From Flavobacteriales bacterium (GTDB lineage Bacteria > Bacteroidota > Bacteroidia > Flavobacteriales_D > Parvicellaceae): DNA of 64,000 bases. The position numbers and the translations under genes were made by a program. Below are positions 21,122 through 30,966 of this stretch, in pieces. The stretch covers positions 16,743-80,742 of the forward strand of contig JAGYKU010000007.1 in assembly GCA_018401455.1 (NCBI GenBank), given 5' to 3'. The notes beneath the pieces were generated by a model. It was not told where the DNA came from, made no database searches, and was given only the letters and a program-made list of their open reading frames with translations. How positions within the stretch are numbered: the stretch's first letter is position 1; the number at the start of each line of letters is the position of its first letter.

Positions 21122-22519
21122 ATTTCTGATAAACACTTTTAGATTTGTAATGTAATTATTTAAAATTTAATTATGATGAGATTTATGCCTATTCTGATAG
21201 CATGTATCAGTCTATTTAGTTGTCAAAATTGAGGTGCCTGTGGTTTTTAATTCACTGTATCCAGATACAATTGATGGAATATCTTATGCAGATTCAGTAG
21301 TTTATTTTGTAGATAAAGCAGATGGTGAGGACTTTGAAATCAATTTAAAATTTAGTGGCGGTTCTGGATTTAAAGAAACCAAAATATATAATTATGGAAG
21401 AAACCCAACAACTGAAAGGGTTGACAAAGAGATTACTGAGTTTTACGATAATAAATCCAGATGAAAATTTCTTAATGGTAAATAAAACATAAAAGTTGTT
21501 TAGAGCACAATAAATTCATGAGAGGTATTGTCGCAATAGACAAAGACTATTACAATTTTACTTTTTATGTCTTTGATAAATTAGGAACATACAAAACAGT
21601 AAATACTAAATTTAGAAGCCCAAGGAAACTATATTTTTAAGTTTAGCATTTGTAGTTTGTGGGGTTCTAAATATTTCAATAACTGCACAAATAGAAAATT
21701 GGGTCGGTGTGGATATGGGAAGAATAGATATAAAAACAACTATTTTGAACTCAATATGACTTCCTTGACCAAACGGGAGTTTTGGCATGAACAATCCTAA
21801 TCTAAACCAAGGAATAGGCCCAAACGAAAGTTTAAGTCTTGATCACTCTACTTTTCTTTTGAAGTAATTGGCAAAAACCTTATGTGTTTTGGATGGCCTC
21901 ATTAATTCCAATTTATTACAAGGACTAGTTGCCAAGAAAAAAACTTGAAGAGAAACTACTGTAAAGTGGAAATAAAACTTGATATATTAGAGTTTATTCC
22001 TACAAGAGTTGCCTTTGGTGGAATCGTTGCAAAATATTTTGAGGTTTGCTGGTGGGCAATATATGTATTCCGAACCAAGAACATCTGGTGAATACGGAAT
22101 TGGTGGAATTGGAGGTAATCAAAGAGGCTTCGAGGACATTTGCTCTTTAGTAAGGGGATTGTTTTAGTTAGATATTCTTATATGTATGATTGGATTCGGA
22201 AGAGATAAAAACTTTTAAAGGAACAGCGCAAACTCACGAAGCGTCTTTGTCTGTAAACTTTGGTGATTCAGGAATGGGATTAGTAAGGGAGAGCAGGATT
22301 TAGAACAAGAGTTATGATCCAATTACAGTGAATGTACAACGAAAGAGATAGAAAATTTGAATTTTACCCTTCTTCCAAACTTTTGATAGATATATAACAG
22401 TAGGAATTTTTGCATCTGATTGTTTAGTGGGGTTTCTTATGCTACAGCAAAAACAGCAGGAGGGAGTTTATGGTAAATAACGTTTAATTGATATTAGATT
22501 TTACCTTGTGATAAAATAC

Positions 22520-23733
22520 CGATATCAAAAAAAATAGCCATCATAGGAGGAGGAGCAGGAGGTTTTACAGCCATAAATCTTGCAGAAAATGCCCTGATTT
22601 CAAAATAGTAATTTTCGAAAAAGGAAAAATGTTTTGGGCAAAGTTAAGGTAAGTGGAGGAGGAAGATGTAATGTTACACATGCTTGCTTTGAACCCAAAG
22701 AATTGGCAGGAAATTTTATCCTCGAGGTAATAAACATTGTTGGGTCCTTTTCATTCGTTTATGACTGGCGATACCTATGGAATGGTTTGAATCTCGAGGG
22801 GTAGCGCTCAAAATAGAGTCAGATAATCGTGTTTTTTCCTGTTTCTAATGATTCTCAACCATCATTAACCGCTTTATGGATTGGGTTGAAAAATATCAAA
22901 TTGAGGTAAAGACAGAATGTGGTGTGCTGAAACTTTCGAACCTCAAGAAAACTGGGCCGGTTGGTTTCACATTCCGAAAAGCAAGAACTGTTTGATGCTG
23001 TAGTGGTAGTGGCGGTGGAAATAGCAATGCTGTTTGGAATCAATTTCAGAAAATTGGGTTATGATATTGAGCCTCCCCATTCCATCTTTGTTTACGTTCA
23101 ACACCAAAGATACAAGATTAAGAAACCTTAGCGGATTGTCTGTTCCCTCAATGCTAAAGTAAAATAGCAGGAACTAAAATTGCTGAATCTGGACCAGTAT
23201 TAGGTAACCCAATTGGGATTGAGGCCCAGAATTTGAAACTTTCGTCGTAGGCGCCACTTTATTGCACAATAAGGAATATCAGTTTCTTATCATTGTAGAT
23301 TGGTGTAATGGATGCAGATAGCGAAAAAGCATACAGTCATTGAACAAAGAAGACTACATCCCAAGAAAAAGTCTTAACACTCCTTTATGTGATTTACCCA
23401 AAAAGACTTTGGGGAATCCTTTTATCCAATATTGCGGGTATTTGAAGAGAAAATTTGGGCAGACCTAAAAGCAAAGAACAGAATAAATTATTTGAAACGA
23501 TAAAAATTCTTTGCTCTTTGTATAAATGGAAAAAGCACCAACAAGGAAGAGTTTTGGTGACTTAGTGGGGTAAACCTAATCAAATAAATTTACAAAATTT
23601 GAAAGTAAACAGATCCCAATTCCAGGGCTTTGTGGGAGAAGTTTTGAATATCGATGCTTTGACAGGTGGGTTTAACTTTCAAGCGGCATGGACCGGAGGT
23701 TTTATGGTTGCAAAATCATTAGAAGAACTTTGA
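22520..23733 (+). pseudogene. NAD(P)/FAD-dependent oxidoreductase (HI0933/BaiN-like), frameshifted
   Basis: [32 protein letters not shown]-terminal GFNFQAAWTGGFMVAKSLEEL, spread over several frames. Confidence 0.75.
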
Positions 23734-23839
23734 GAGAATTTTTCTAGAGAAAAATAGCATTTAAAAACGCTTTTTTACCATTCATCCCTTAATTAACAAA
23801 TATTAGAAATGCTTGTTTTACTTTGAAAAAAATTACAAA

Positions 23840-24622
23840 ATGAAGTAATACAAGATCATATTGTTTTTTGTTGCCAGTTGTTTTTCACTCCTTTTATTCT
23901 CAGAAATGGTGCCATTATTATCATAAAAGGTGAAATACAAGACACGCTCAACAAGAAAGGAGTAGAAAATGCAGTTGTGATGGCTGTAAGAGTAAGGATT
24001 CTGTTTTGGTAAACTATACAAGAACACATGGAATGGCACTTTCTGAAAATTCAAATACCAAGAGATACATTTCAAATTTTTATTACACATCCAAAGTTTG
24101 AGGATAGAGAATATTTTATTTTTGGCAATGAAAACACCAAAGATTTGGACTTTGAAGATTAATCATGCCACCAAAAGGAGAAGAGTTGAAAGAGTTTGTA
24201 GTTTTTCAAACAACGAACCTATTTTTTTTAGGAGGAGATACTTTGGTAATGGTTGCAGATTCATTCAAAACGTCACAATGCTAATGTGGAAGATTTATGT
24301 TCAAAACTTCCTGGTTTTGATGTAGATAACCAGGAAAATATAGTAGTACACGGAAAGAAGTAAACAAGGTCTATGTAGATGATGAGTTTTGGAACTGATC
24401 CAACTATTGGGTGACCAAAACTTACCTGCCAATAATATTGAAAATGCTGAGGTTTATGACCAAAAAAAATAGAAGGAGACAATACTGATGAAACTGAAAA
24501 AGTAATCAATTTAACTTTAAAAGAAAGTGCAAGCAAAAAGGATATTGGAAAATAAATGCGCCTCAGATTTCCAAAATTTTTATGAAGGAGAAGTCTTAGC
24601 CAATCGTTTTAAAGGAGATCAA
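23840..24622 (+). pseudogene. Outer-membrane beta-barrel / TonB-receptor-like N-terminal part, frameshifted and truncated
   Basis: NAVVMAV..., IFITHPKFEDREYFIFGNENTKDLDF, GEELKEFVVF, GDTLVMVADSFKT, KLPGFDVDNQ, VHGKEVNKVYVDDEF, VINLTLKESA, ANRFKGDQK then abrupt end. Confidence 0.6.
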
Positions 24623-25139
24623 AAATATCCATTTTGGCTTGTTTACGAATACCCCAAGGGATTGAAACAATAGTGGATAACAGCAGTTTGTTTTTTTCAA
24701 TTTCTTCAACTTCAAAAAATGTATAATGTTTAGTTGCAATACCAAGTGATGTTGATTTGTAATTAAGTTGTTCTATAAGAATGTTTTTAGTTTTTTCTTT
24801 AGGTAACATCCATCCAAATTCGCCAGACAAAACGACTGATTCTGTTAATGTGGCATAAGGACTAATAAAATAATCCATTGAATAATTAAAGTAACCTTGT
24901 TTATGATCAAAATTAACTACAGATTTGTGTCTTTTAAATTCAACTTCACCTTCTACATTTTTATGCTGAACAAAATAAACAGTTGAAATACTATTGTCTT
25001 CATTAGTTATATAAGCGTGGCTATATACTTCTGTAACTTCCCATATTCCATAAAATGTTCTTCGGTTATCTAAAACTTCTTTATTACATGAATTTAATAG
25101 CAAAAAACTAAAAACTAAAAACAAATAAATTTTTCTCAT
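24609..25139 (-). CDS. Hypothetical lipoprotein, possibly artificially joined at C-terminus
   Basis: MRKIYLFLVFSFLLLNSCNKE lipobox; last codons overlap the truncated beta-barrel gene. Confidence 0.6.
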   Translation of the reverse strand: MRKIYLFLVFSFLLLNSCNKEVLDNRRTFYGIWEVTEVYSHAYITNEDNSISTVYFVQHKNVEGEVEFKRHKSVVNFDHKQGYFNYSMDYFISPYATLTESVVLSGEFGWMLPKEKTKNILIEQLNYKSTSLGIATKHYTFFEVEEIEKNKLLLSTIVSIPWGIRKQAKMDIFDLL

Positions 25140-25165
25140 ATTATAAGTTCATATAATCTATGAAT

Positions 25166-26707
25166 CTACCCCAACCAACCATCTCTATCTAAACTTCTGT
25201 ACTGAATGGCTTCTGCTATATGATGTGGTTCGATATTGGGTGAGGCTTCCAAATCTGCAATTGTTCTGGCTACTTTGAAAATTCGGGCATAAGAACGAGC
25301 TGAAAGCCCTAATTTTTCCATTGCATTTTTCATCAACGCTTCTCCAGCTTCATTGATTTGGCAATGTACTTTTACCAATTTTGGAGAAAGTTGCGCATTG
25401 CAATGAATACCTGGCACCTCTTTGAATCGCTGTTCTTGAATTTTTCTTGCGGCAACTACCCTTGCTCTAATTTCTGCTGAAGTTTCTCCGTCTTTTTTTT
25501 CTGCCAATTTATCGTAAGGCACGGGTTGCACTTCGATATGTAAATCTATTCTGTCCATCAAAGGGCCTGAGATTTTTGCCAAATATCTTTTTACTATATG
25601 TTCAGGATCTCCAGAATTTCCCGAAGGATCATAAAAATCACCACTAGGCGAAGGATTCATGGAGGCAATGAGCATAAAACTAGAAGGATAATCCACACTG
25701 ATTTTGGCGCGAGAAATCGTCACAACTCTATCCTCAAGCGGCTGTCTCAAAACCTCTATTACTTGTCTTTTGAATTCTGGCAACTCATCCAAAAATAAAA
25801 TGCCATTATGTGCCAAAGAAATTTCTCCCGGTTTGGGATTACTTCCGCCACCGACCAAGGCGACATCTGAAATAGTATGGTGGGGAGATCTAAATGGCCT
25901 TTGTGTAATTAAGCCCACATTTCCACCTAATAATCCTGCCACAGAATGTATCTTGGTTGTTTCCAAAGCTTCGTCCATCGTGAGTGGAGGCAAAATGGTG
26001 CTGATTCTTTTGGAAAGCATAGTTTTTCCAGAACCTGGAGGTCCAATCATGATGGCATTATGACCACCTGCAGCGGCAATTTCTAAGGCTCTTTTTACGT
26101 TTTCTTGTCCTTTAACGTCTGCAAAATCAACGCCTGAAATATCATCGTAATTTTCAAATTCTTTTTGAATGTCAAAAACCACTTTTTCCATGGTAGAAAC
26201 ACCATTAAAAAAGTCAATCACTTCTTTGATGTTGCTTGCTCCATAAACATCTAATCCTTCCACAATTGCTGCTTCTTTAGCGTTAGAAGCGGGCAAAATC
26301 ACTCCTTTAAAACCTTCTTTTTGTGCTTTGATGGCTATAGGCAATGCGCCTTTTATAGGTCTCAATTCACCATCCAAAGACATTTCTCCCATGATGACGT
26401 ATTCTTCTGTGAGATGAGGTTGAGAAACTTGTTCGGATGCTGCCAAAATACCCATGGCAATGGTCAAGTCGTAAGCAGAACCTTCTTTTCGAATATCTGC
26501 TGGCGCCATGTTGATGGTAATTTCTTTCCCTGGAATTTTATAGCCATTGTTTTTCAAAGCAGCTGCAATTCTCTGATGACTTTCTTTCACAGCGTTATCA
26601 GGCAAACCTACTAAGAAAAATTTTATCCCTTGGCTGATGTTTACCTCCACCGTAATGGTAATGGCATCTACTCCATATACAGCACTTCCATAGGTTTTTA
26701 CAAGCAT
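25166..26707 (-). CDS. comM: YifB/ComM family Mg-chelatase-like AAA ATPase
   Basis: GPPGSGKTMLSKRISTILPPL, LFLDELPEFKRQVIEVLRQPLED, MLIASMNPSPSG. Confidence 0.95.
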   Translation of the reverse strand: MLVKTYGSAVYGVDAITITVEVNISQGIKFFLVGLPDNAVKESHQRIAAALKNNGYKIPGKEITINMAPADIRKEGSAYDLTIAMGILAASEQVSQPHLTEEYVIMGEMSLDGELRPIKGALPIAIKAQKEGFKGVILPASNAKEAAIVEGLDVYGASNIKEVIDFFNGVSTMEKVVFDIQKEFENYDDISGVDFADVKGQENVKRALEIAAAGGHNAIMIGPPGSGKTMLSKRISTILPPLTMDEALETTKIHSVAGLLGGNVGLITQRPFRSPHHTISDVALVGGGSNPKPGEISLAHNGILFLDELPEFKRQVIEVLRQPLEDRVVTISRAKISVDYPSSFMLIASMNPSPSGDFYDPSGNSGDPEHIVKRYLAKISGPLMDRIDLHIEVQPVPYDKLAEKKDGETSAEIRARVVAARKIQEQRFKEVPGIHCNAQLSPKLVKVHCQINEAGEALMKNAMEKLGLSARSYARIFKVARTIADLEASPNIEPHHIAEAIQYRSLDRDGWLG

Positions 26708-26940
26708 AATTGTTTATTAAAAAATTACTACCAAAACGTAAATATAGAAATTCTTGTGAAAATGGGGGAATATTGAAATTAAAAATATTGTAAAAAATGT
26801 ATGTTAGATATTATAATTTTGTCAGATAGTTAACATATAGGAACATGATGAAATCTCACACCAACAAAGAACTTTCTTCCCAACTCGCTGGTTAATTATT
26901 ATTTGCTCTACTCCAATTTGGAACCACTACCCAACTAACT

Positions 26941-27210
26941 TTATTTAGGGTTGGGAAATATTATCTCACTTTTTCTAAAACCATTACATGGCGAACAATA
27001 AGGTTTTATACTATCGTTTAGATGATGAGTAATTTCAATTGAAAATGAAATCTCCTTAAATTTATTGAAGCAATGCTTATAAAATGAGCCATCTTCATTA
27101 TCAATAATTTCATAAACAACAGTATCTTTAAACTTTATGCTAAAAAAGTCTTGTTGACAATATAACGTTACATTAATTAGAAAGTTTATAATTACTATAA
27201 TTCCTTTCAT
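26941..27210 (-). CDS. Hypothetical small secreted protein
   Basis: 89-aa ORF with signal-like N-terminus MKGIIVIINFLINVTLYCQQ. Confidence 0.4.
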   Translation of the reverse strand: MKGIIVIINFLINVTLYCQQDFFSIKFKDTVVYEIIDNEDGSFYKHCFNKFKEISFSIEITHHLNDSIKPYCSPCNGFRKSEIIFPNPK

Positions 27211-27281
27211 ATAAACATTATTATAATCAAATGGTGGAAAAGTGATGTGGGTTATTTTTTTCTATAGTAAAAATAATGTTT

Positions 27282-30032
27282 TTACTTCACCACCTTAATT
27301 TCAGTTCTTCTGTTTTGTCTCAACTCTTCTTCTGAACATTTTTGTTTCGCACAATCTATCAATGGGTTTTCTTCACCATAATGCTTTCCTTCGAAACGCT
27401 CTTCTGGAATTCCCAATTCTTTAAGATAGTTTACCACTTCCAACATTCTTCTTTCAGAAAGTTTTTTGTTATATTCGTTGGTTCCTACCAATGAAGCGTG
27501 TGCATCAATAACCACTTTAGCTTCTGGATTCTTTTTCATAAAATCTGCCAATGTTCTAATTTTTTGCTTGTTTTCGGCAGATAATTTATAAATGTTGTGT
27601 GAATAGTTTACTACATCAAATAGTTTTCCTGACTGGTATCTATTCGCTAAGCTATTGTCATCTTCTTCGGATGTATTTAGGCTAACTGACTCGTCTTTTA
27701 GGTATCCAAAAGCAAAGTAACCATCTTTTGTTTTGTTCATGACCATTAATTTACCAGCCTCTTCATCCCAGTACTTCAAAATTACATCACTTTCTTCTGC
27801 TAAGATTTTAAATTTGAATTTTCCGTTTTTATCCAAATCGGTTTCATTGAAAACACCGTTTTTATCTGTTTTTCCTTTTCTTACTAATTTTCCATTTTCG
27901 TCATAAATTTCATATTCCAAACCTCCAGCATTTTCTTTCAGGCTTTTGTATTGAAACTGTCCAGACATTCCTTTTCCTTTTAAAGAGTTAAGAATTTCTT
28001 CTTCTAAAGCAAGATCGCTAACTCCGTCTTTTAATTTTTCATAGATGAAATATCCATCGCTATTTTTATCTAATCTAATGATGGTTTCTTTATTTCTATC
28101 CATGATAATCAAATCCATAGACTCTTTGTATTTATCGCCATCGACTTTAAAAATTAAAACATCTTTATTAGGTAGAGAGAAATGTCTAAAGAATGCCTTT
28201 TCATCTGCTTGTCCTTTAAGTATAAGGTTGTAGTTTTCATCAAAGATTTCATAATCGATATTACTTAAAACTTCAGTTAAAGTTCTGTATTTAAACTCCC
28301 CCGAAACCATCGAAAAGTTTTCAGGGAAAGAAAGTTCTTCTTCATCCAAAGAAAGCGTTTGAAGTGCACTTGTTTTGTCAGTATCTAGTTTTCTATATAC
28401 AAAATATCCATCGGCACTTGAAGCTAGAGTCGCAGATACCATATTGTTTTTGTTGTAAATGTATAGTTCTACATCTTCACTCAAATCTCCTGCTTTAATA
28501 CGATAGTTTTCATCTGCTGATAATTTTTTGAAAACAAAATTACCGTTGGCATCTGTGGTAGTTCTTCTAACGATATTTCCATCATCGTCCATCAAGTAAA
28601 CCTCTATTCCAGCAGGTACATCACCTTTTAATTTGGTGTAAACAAACTGTCCGCTAATAGAGCCTTCTCTTGTCGCTGGATCTATATCTTCTTCGTCCAT
28701 TAATGCTAAAGTACCCACATTTTCTGCTGACAATTTTCTATATACAAATTCCCCTTCTTTATTAGAAAGTAAGAAAGCGTCTGCATCTTTTCCAAAAAGT
28801 GTTAGTTCTACATCTTCACCATTTTCTGAAAGTTTGATGGTATATCTTTGATCAGATTTTAAATTTTTAAAATCGAATGTTCCGTCTGCATTTGTTTTGG
28901 TAGTAGAAACAATATTTCCATCTTCGTCCAAAAGCATGACTTCTAATCCTCCGGGGATTTTATCGTTCAAGTATTTGTATGTAAACTGTCCAGAAAGAGA
29001 ATTATCTTCAAGTGTTACGGTTTCTATTCTATTGAAATAATAGATATCATCTTCCCCTAAACCATTGTCTCTATTTGATGAAAAATAACCACTTTGTTTG
29101 TTGATATTAAAAACGATTCCAAATTCATCAAATGAAGTATTAATTGTGTTTCCTAAATTTTGTGGTTCTGACCATTTACCATTTTCGTTGTAAGAAACAA
29201 ACAAATCAAGACCGCCTTCTCCTCCTCTTCCGTTTGATGAAAAATACAATTCATCACCAACTATAGTAGGAAACAATTCATCCCCTTTAGTGTTAATTTC
29301 GTTCAAAGGGAAAGGCATTCCCCATCCTGATGGTGTCATTTCAGAAACAAATATGTCTTTTCCTCCTTTTCCTCCAAATTCATCACTTACAAAATATAGT
29401 TTTTTGCCATCACTAGAAAGTGTTGGGTGACCGTAAGAACTTGTCACTTTTACAAAATTCAATTTCTCTGGTTTTGACCATTTTCCATCTACAAATTTAG
29501 TTTCGTAAAGTTGTGGTCTTGGAGAACCTGACTTAAATACTTTTTGTTTTCTGTATGTAATTTTTGTAAAAATAGCAGTGTTTCCGTCTTGAGAGAAACA
29601 AATTGGACCTGAGTGGTCATCATCTACAAAAATATTATCAAATAAGTGAATTTTATCAAATACTACAGAATCATTCGCTTGAGATTTGATATGTGCTTTA
29701 AAAATATTTACATGTTTGGTATTACTCCAATTGTCTTCACCGATAATATTAAAATTATACTGTCTATCGCTGGCAAAAATAAATTCGCTTTTATAAAGTA
29801 CTGGGCTGAAGTCTGCATATTCGGTATTCAAACCATGCACATTATATACTTCAAAATCTACTTTTTTGTTGGTAACGTTTTTCACAGGAGGATTCTGAGA
29901 CATTCCAAAACCATACAATGAAAATAGAATGATACTCGCTACTATATTAATTTTTCCAATCATCACTTTTGTTCTTAATGCTTTAATTTTATAAATATCT
30001 TGTTGAATATGCGTTCTTTCTTTTTGATACAC
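27282..30032 (-). CDS. OmpA-family protein with PD40 repeats and four internal ~110-aa repeats (PorE-like)
   Basis: PD40 motifs (TLSSDGKKLYFVSDEFGGKGGKDIFVSEM), C-terminal OmpA-like VVIDAHASLVGTNEYNKKLSERRMLEVVNYLKELGI; true start may be internal (MIGKINIVASIILFSLYGFGMS). Confidence 0.85.
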   Translation of the reverse strand: MYQKERTHIQQDIYKIKALRTKVMIGKINIVASIILFSLYGFGMSQNPPVKNVTNKKVDFEVYNVHGLNTEYADFSPVLYKSEFIFASDRQYNFNIIGEDNWSNTKHVNIFKAHIKSQANDSVVFDKIHLFDNIFVDDDHSGPICFSQDGNTAIFTKITYRKQKVFKSGSPRPQLYETKFVDGKWSKPEKLNFVKVTSSYGHPTLSSDGKKLYFVSDEFGGKGGKDIFVSEMTPSGWGMPFPLNEINTKGDELFPTIVGDELYFSSNGRGGEGGLDLFVSYNENGKWSEPQNLGNTINTSFDEFGIVFNINKQSGYFSSNRDNGLGEDDIYYFNRIETVTLEDNSLSGQFTYKYLNDKIPGGLEVMLLDEDGNIVSTTKTNADGTFDFKNLKSDQRYTIKLSENGEDVELTLFGKDADAFLLSNKEGEFVYRKLSAENVGTLALMDEEDIDPATREGSISGQFVYTKLKGDVPAGIEVYLMDDDGNIVRRTTTDANGNFVFKKLSADENYRIKAGDLSEDVELYIYNKNNMVSATLASSADGYFVYRKLDTDKTSALQTLSLDEEELSFPENFSMVSGEFKYRTLTEVLSNIDYEIFDENYNLILKGQADEKAFFRHFSLPNKDVLIFKVDGDKYKESMDLIIMDRNKETIIRLDKNSDGYFIYEKLKDGVSDLALEEEILNSLKGKGMSGQFQYKSLKENAGGLEYEIYDENGKLVRKGKTDKNGVFNETDLDKNGKFKFKILAEESDVILKYWDEEAGKLMVMNKTKDGYFAFGYLKDESVSLNTSEEDDNSLANRYQSGKLFDVVNYSHNIYKLSAENKQKIRTLADFMKKNPEAKVVIDAHASLVGTNEYNKKLSERRMLEVVNYLKELGIPEERFEGKHYGEENPLIDCAKQKCSEEELRQNRRTEIKVVK

Positions 30033-30924
30033 TTAAGTCGCAACCTAAGAAAATTTCGTGCGATCCAGAAGTGTAAGTTCTAATTGGACCAAAAGAAAAA
30101 TCATAACTATAACCTACTCTTACAAAATCTGTTATGTTGTATTCCAGAATTGCTATAAGTGCTTTGCTAGATCTAAAAGATGCTCCTACCCAAAAAACTT
30201 TATTAAACAAAACGCTAAAATTCACATCTACGTTTAAAGGTGCACCGTGTACTTGTCTAACCAAAACAGAGGGTTTGAAAACTAAATCAGGATTTACAAC
30301 GATTGCATATCCAGTAGCAAAAGTAATGTGTCTATCGTAAGTGCTAAATACTTGCGAACCATTAGCAGCAATACTATCCAGTTTGTAAGTTCCAGAAGAT
30401 AACAAATGATTTATGCTTAATCCTGCATAGAAATTGTTTGTATAATAATAACCTCCAAAATCGAATGTAGGCACTACTTTTTGAAAAACTTCACCTGTGT
30501 TTTGAATATCATTATTATTATTGAAATTTAACAATGACTTGTCTAGTCTATTGGAATAAATTCCACCTCTCAAGCCTAGAGAAAGTTTACCTGGACCTAA
30601 TTTTAAATGGTAAGCATAAGTAACCATTGCACCATTATTTGAAGCAGGACCAATTTTGTCAACCACTCCATTGAGTCCAAGAGCAAAGTTTTTTCCTTTA
30701 AAAGGACTATGTACAGCAAAACTCCCTGTTGTAGGAGCGCCATCTATTCCTGCCCATTGTTTACGAGCAATGAGCGCTCCACTTAAAGCGTTTCTACTTC
30801 CAGCATACGCAGGGTTTATCGCAAATGGATTAAACATATATTGGCTATATAAAGCATCTTGCTGTGCTTTAATTTCGCTGCCAACCGACATTATGAGTAT
30901 TAATCCGAATAGTAACTTTTTCAT
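29989..30924 (-). CDS. PorP/SprF family type IX secretion membrane protein
   Basis: QQDALYSQYMFNPFAINPAYAGSRNALSGALIARKQWAGIDGAPTTGSFAVHSP; VRVGYSYDFSFGPI. Confidence 0.93.
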   Translation of the reverse strand: MKKLLFGLILIMSVGSEIKAQQDALYSQYMFNPFAINPAYAGSRNALSGALIARKQWAGIDGAPTTGSFAVHSPFKGKNFALGLNGVVDKIGPASNNGAMVTYAYHLKLGPGKLSLGLRGGIYSNRLDKSLLNFNNNNDIQNTGEVFQKVVPTFDFGGYYYTNNFYAGLSINHLLSSGTYKLDSIAANGSQVFSTYDRHITFATGYAIVVNPDLVFKPSVLVRQVHGAPLNVDVNFSVLFNKVFWVGASFRSSKALIAILEYNITDFVRVGYSYDFSFGPIRTYTSGSHEIFLGCDLSVSKRKNAYSTRYL

Positions 30925-30966
30925 TTGATGCTTTTATCTTAATTTTTTAATTTTTTTTTGTTCTTA

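Noticed and set aside
20574-24600. Genuine co-ordinated pseudogenisation of tpx, flavoprotein and receptor genes
   Set aside because: Indel density is uniform across unrelated genes and intergenic DNA; sequence error is the simpler reading, pending read data.
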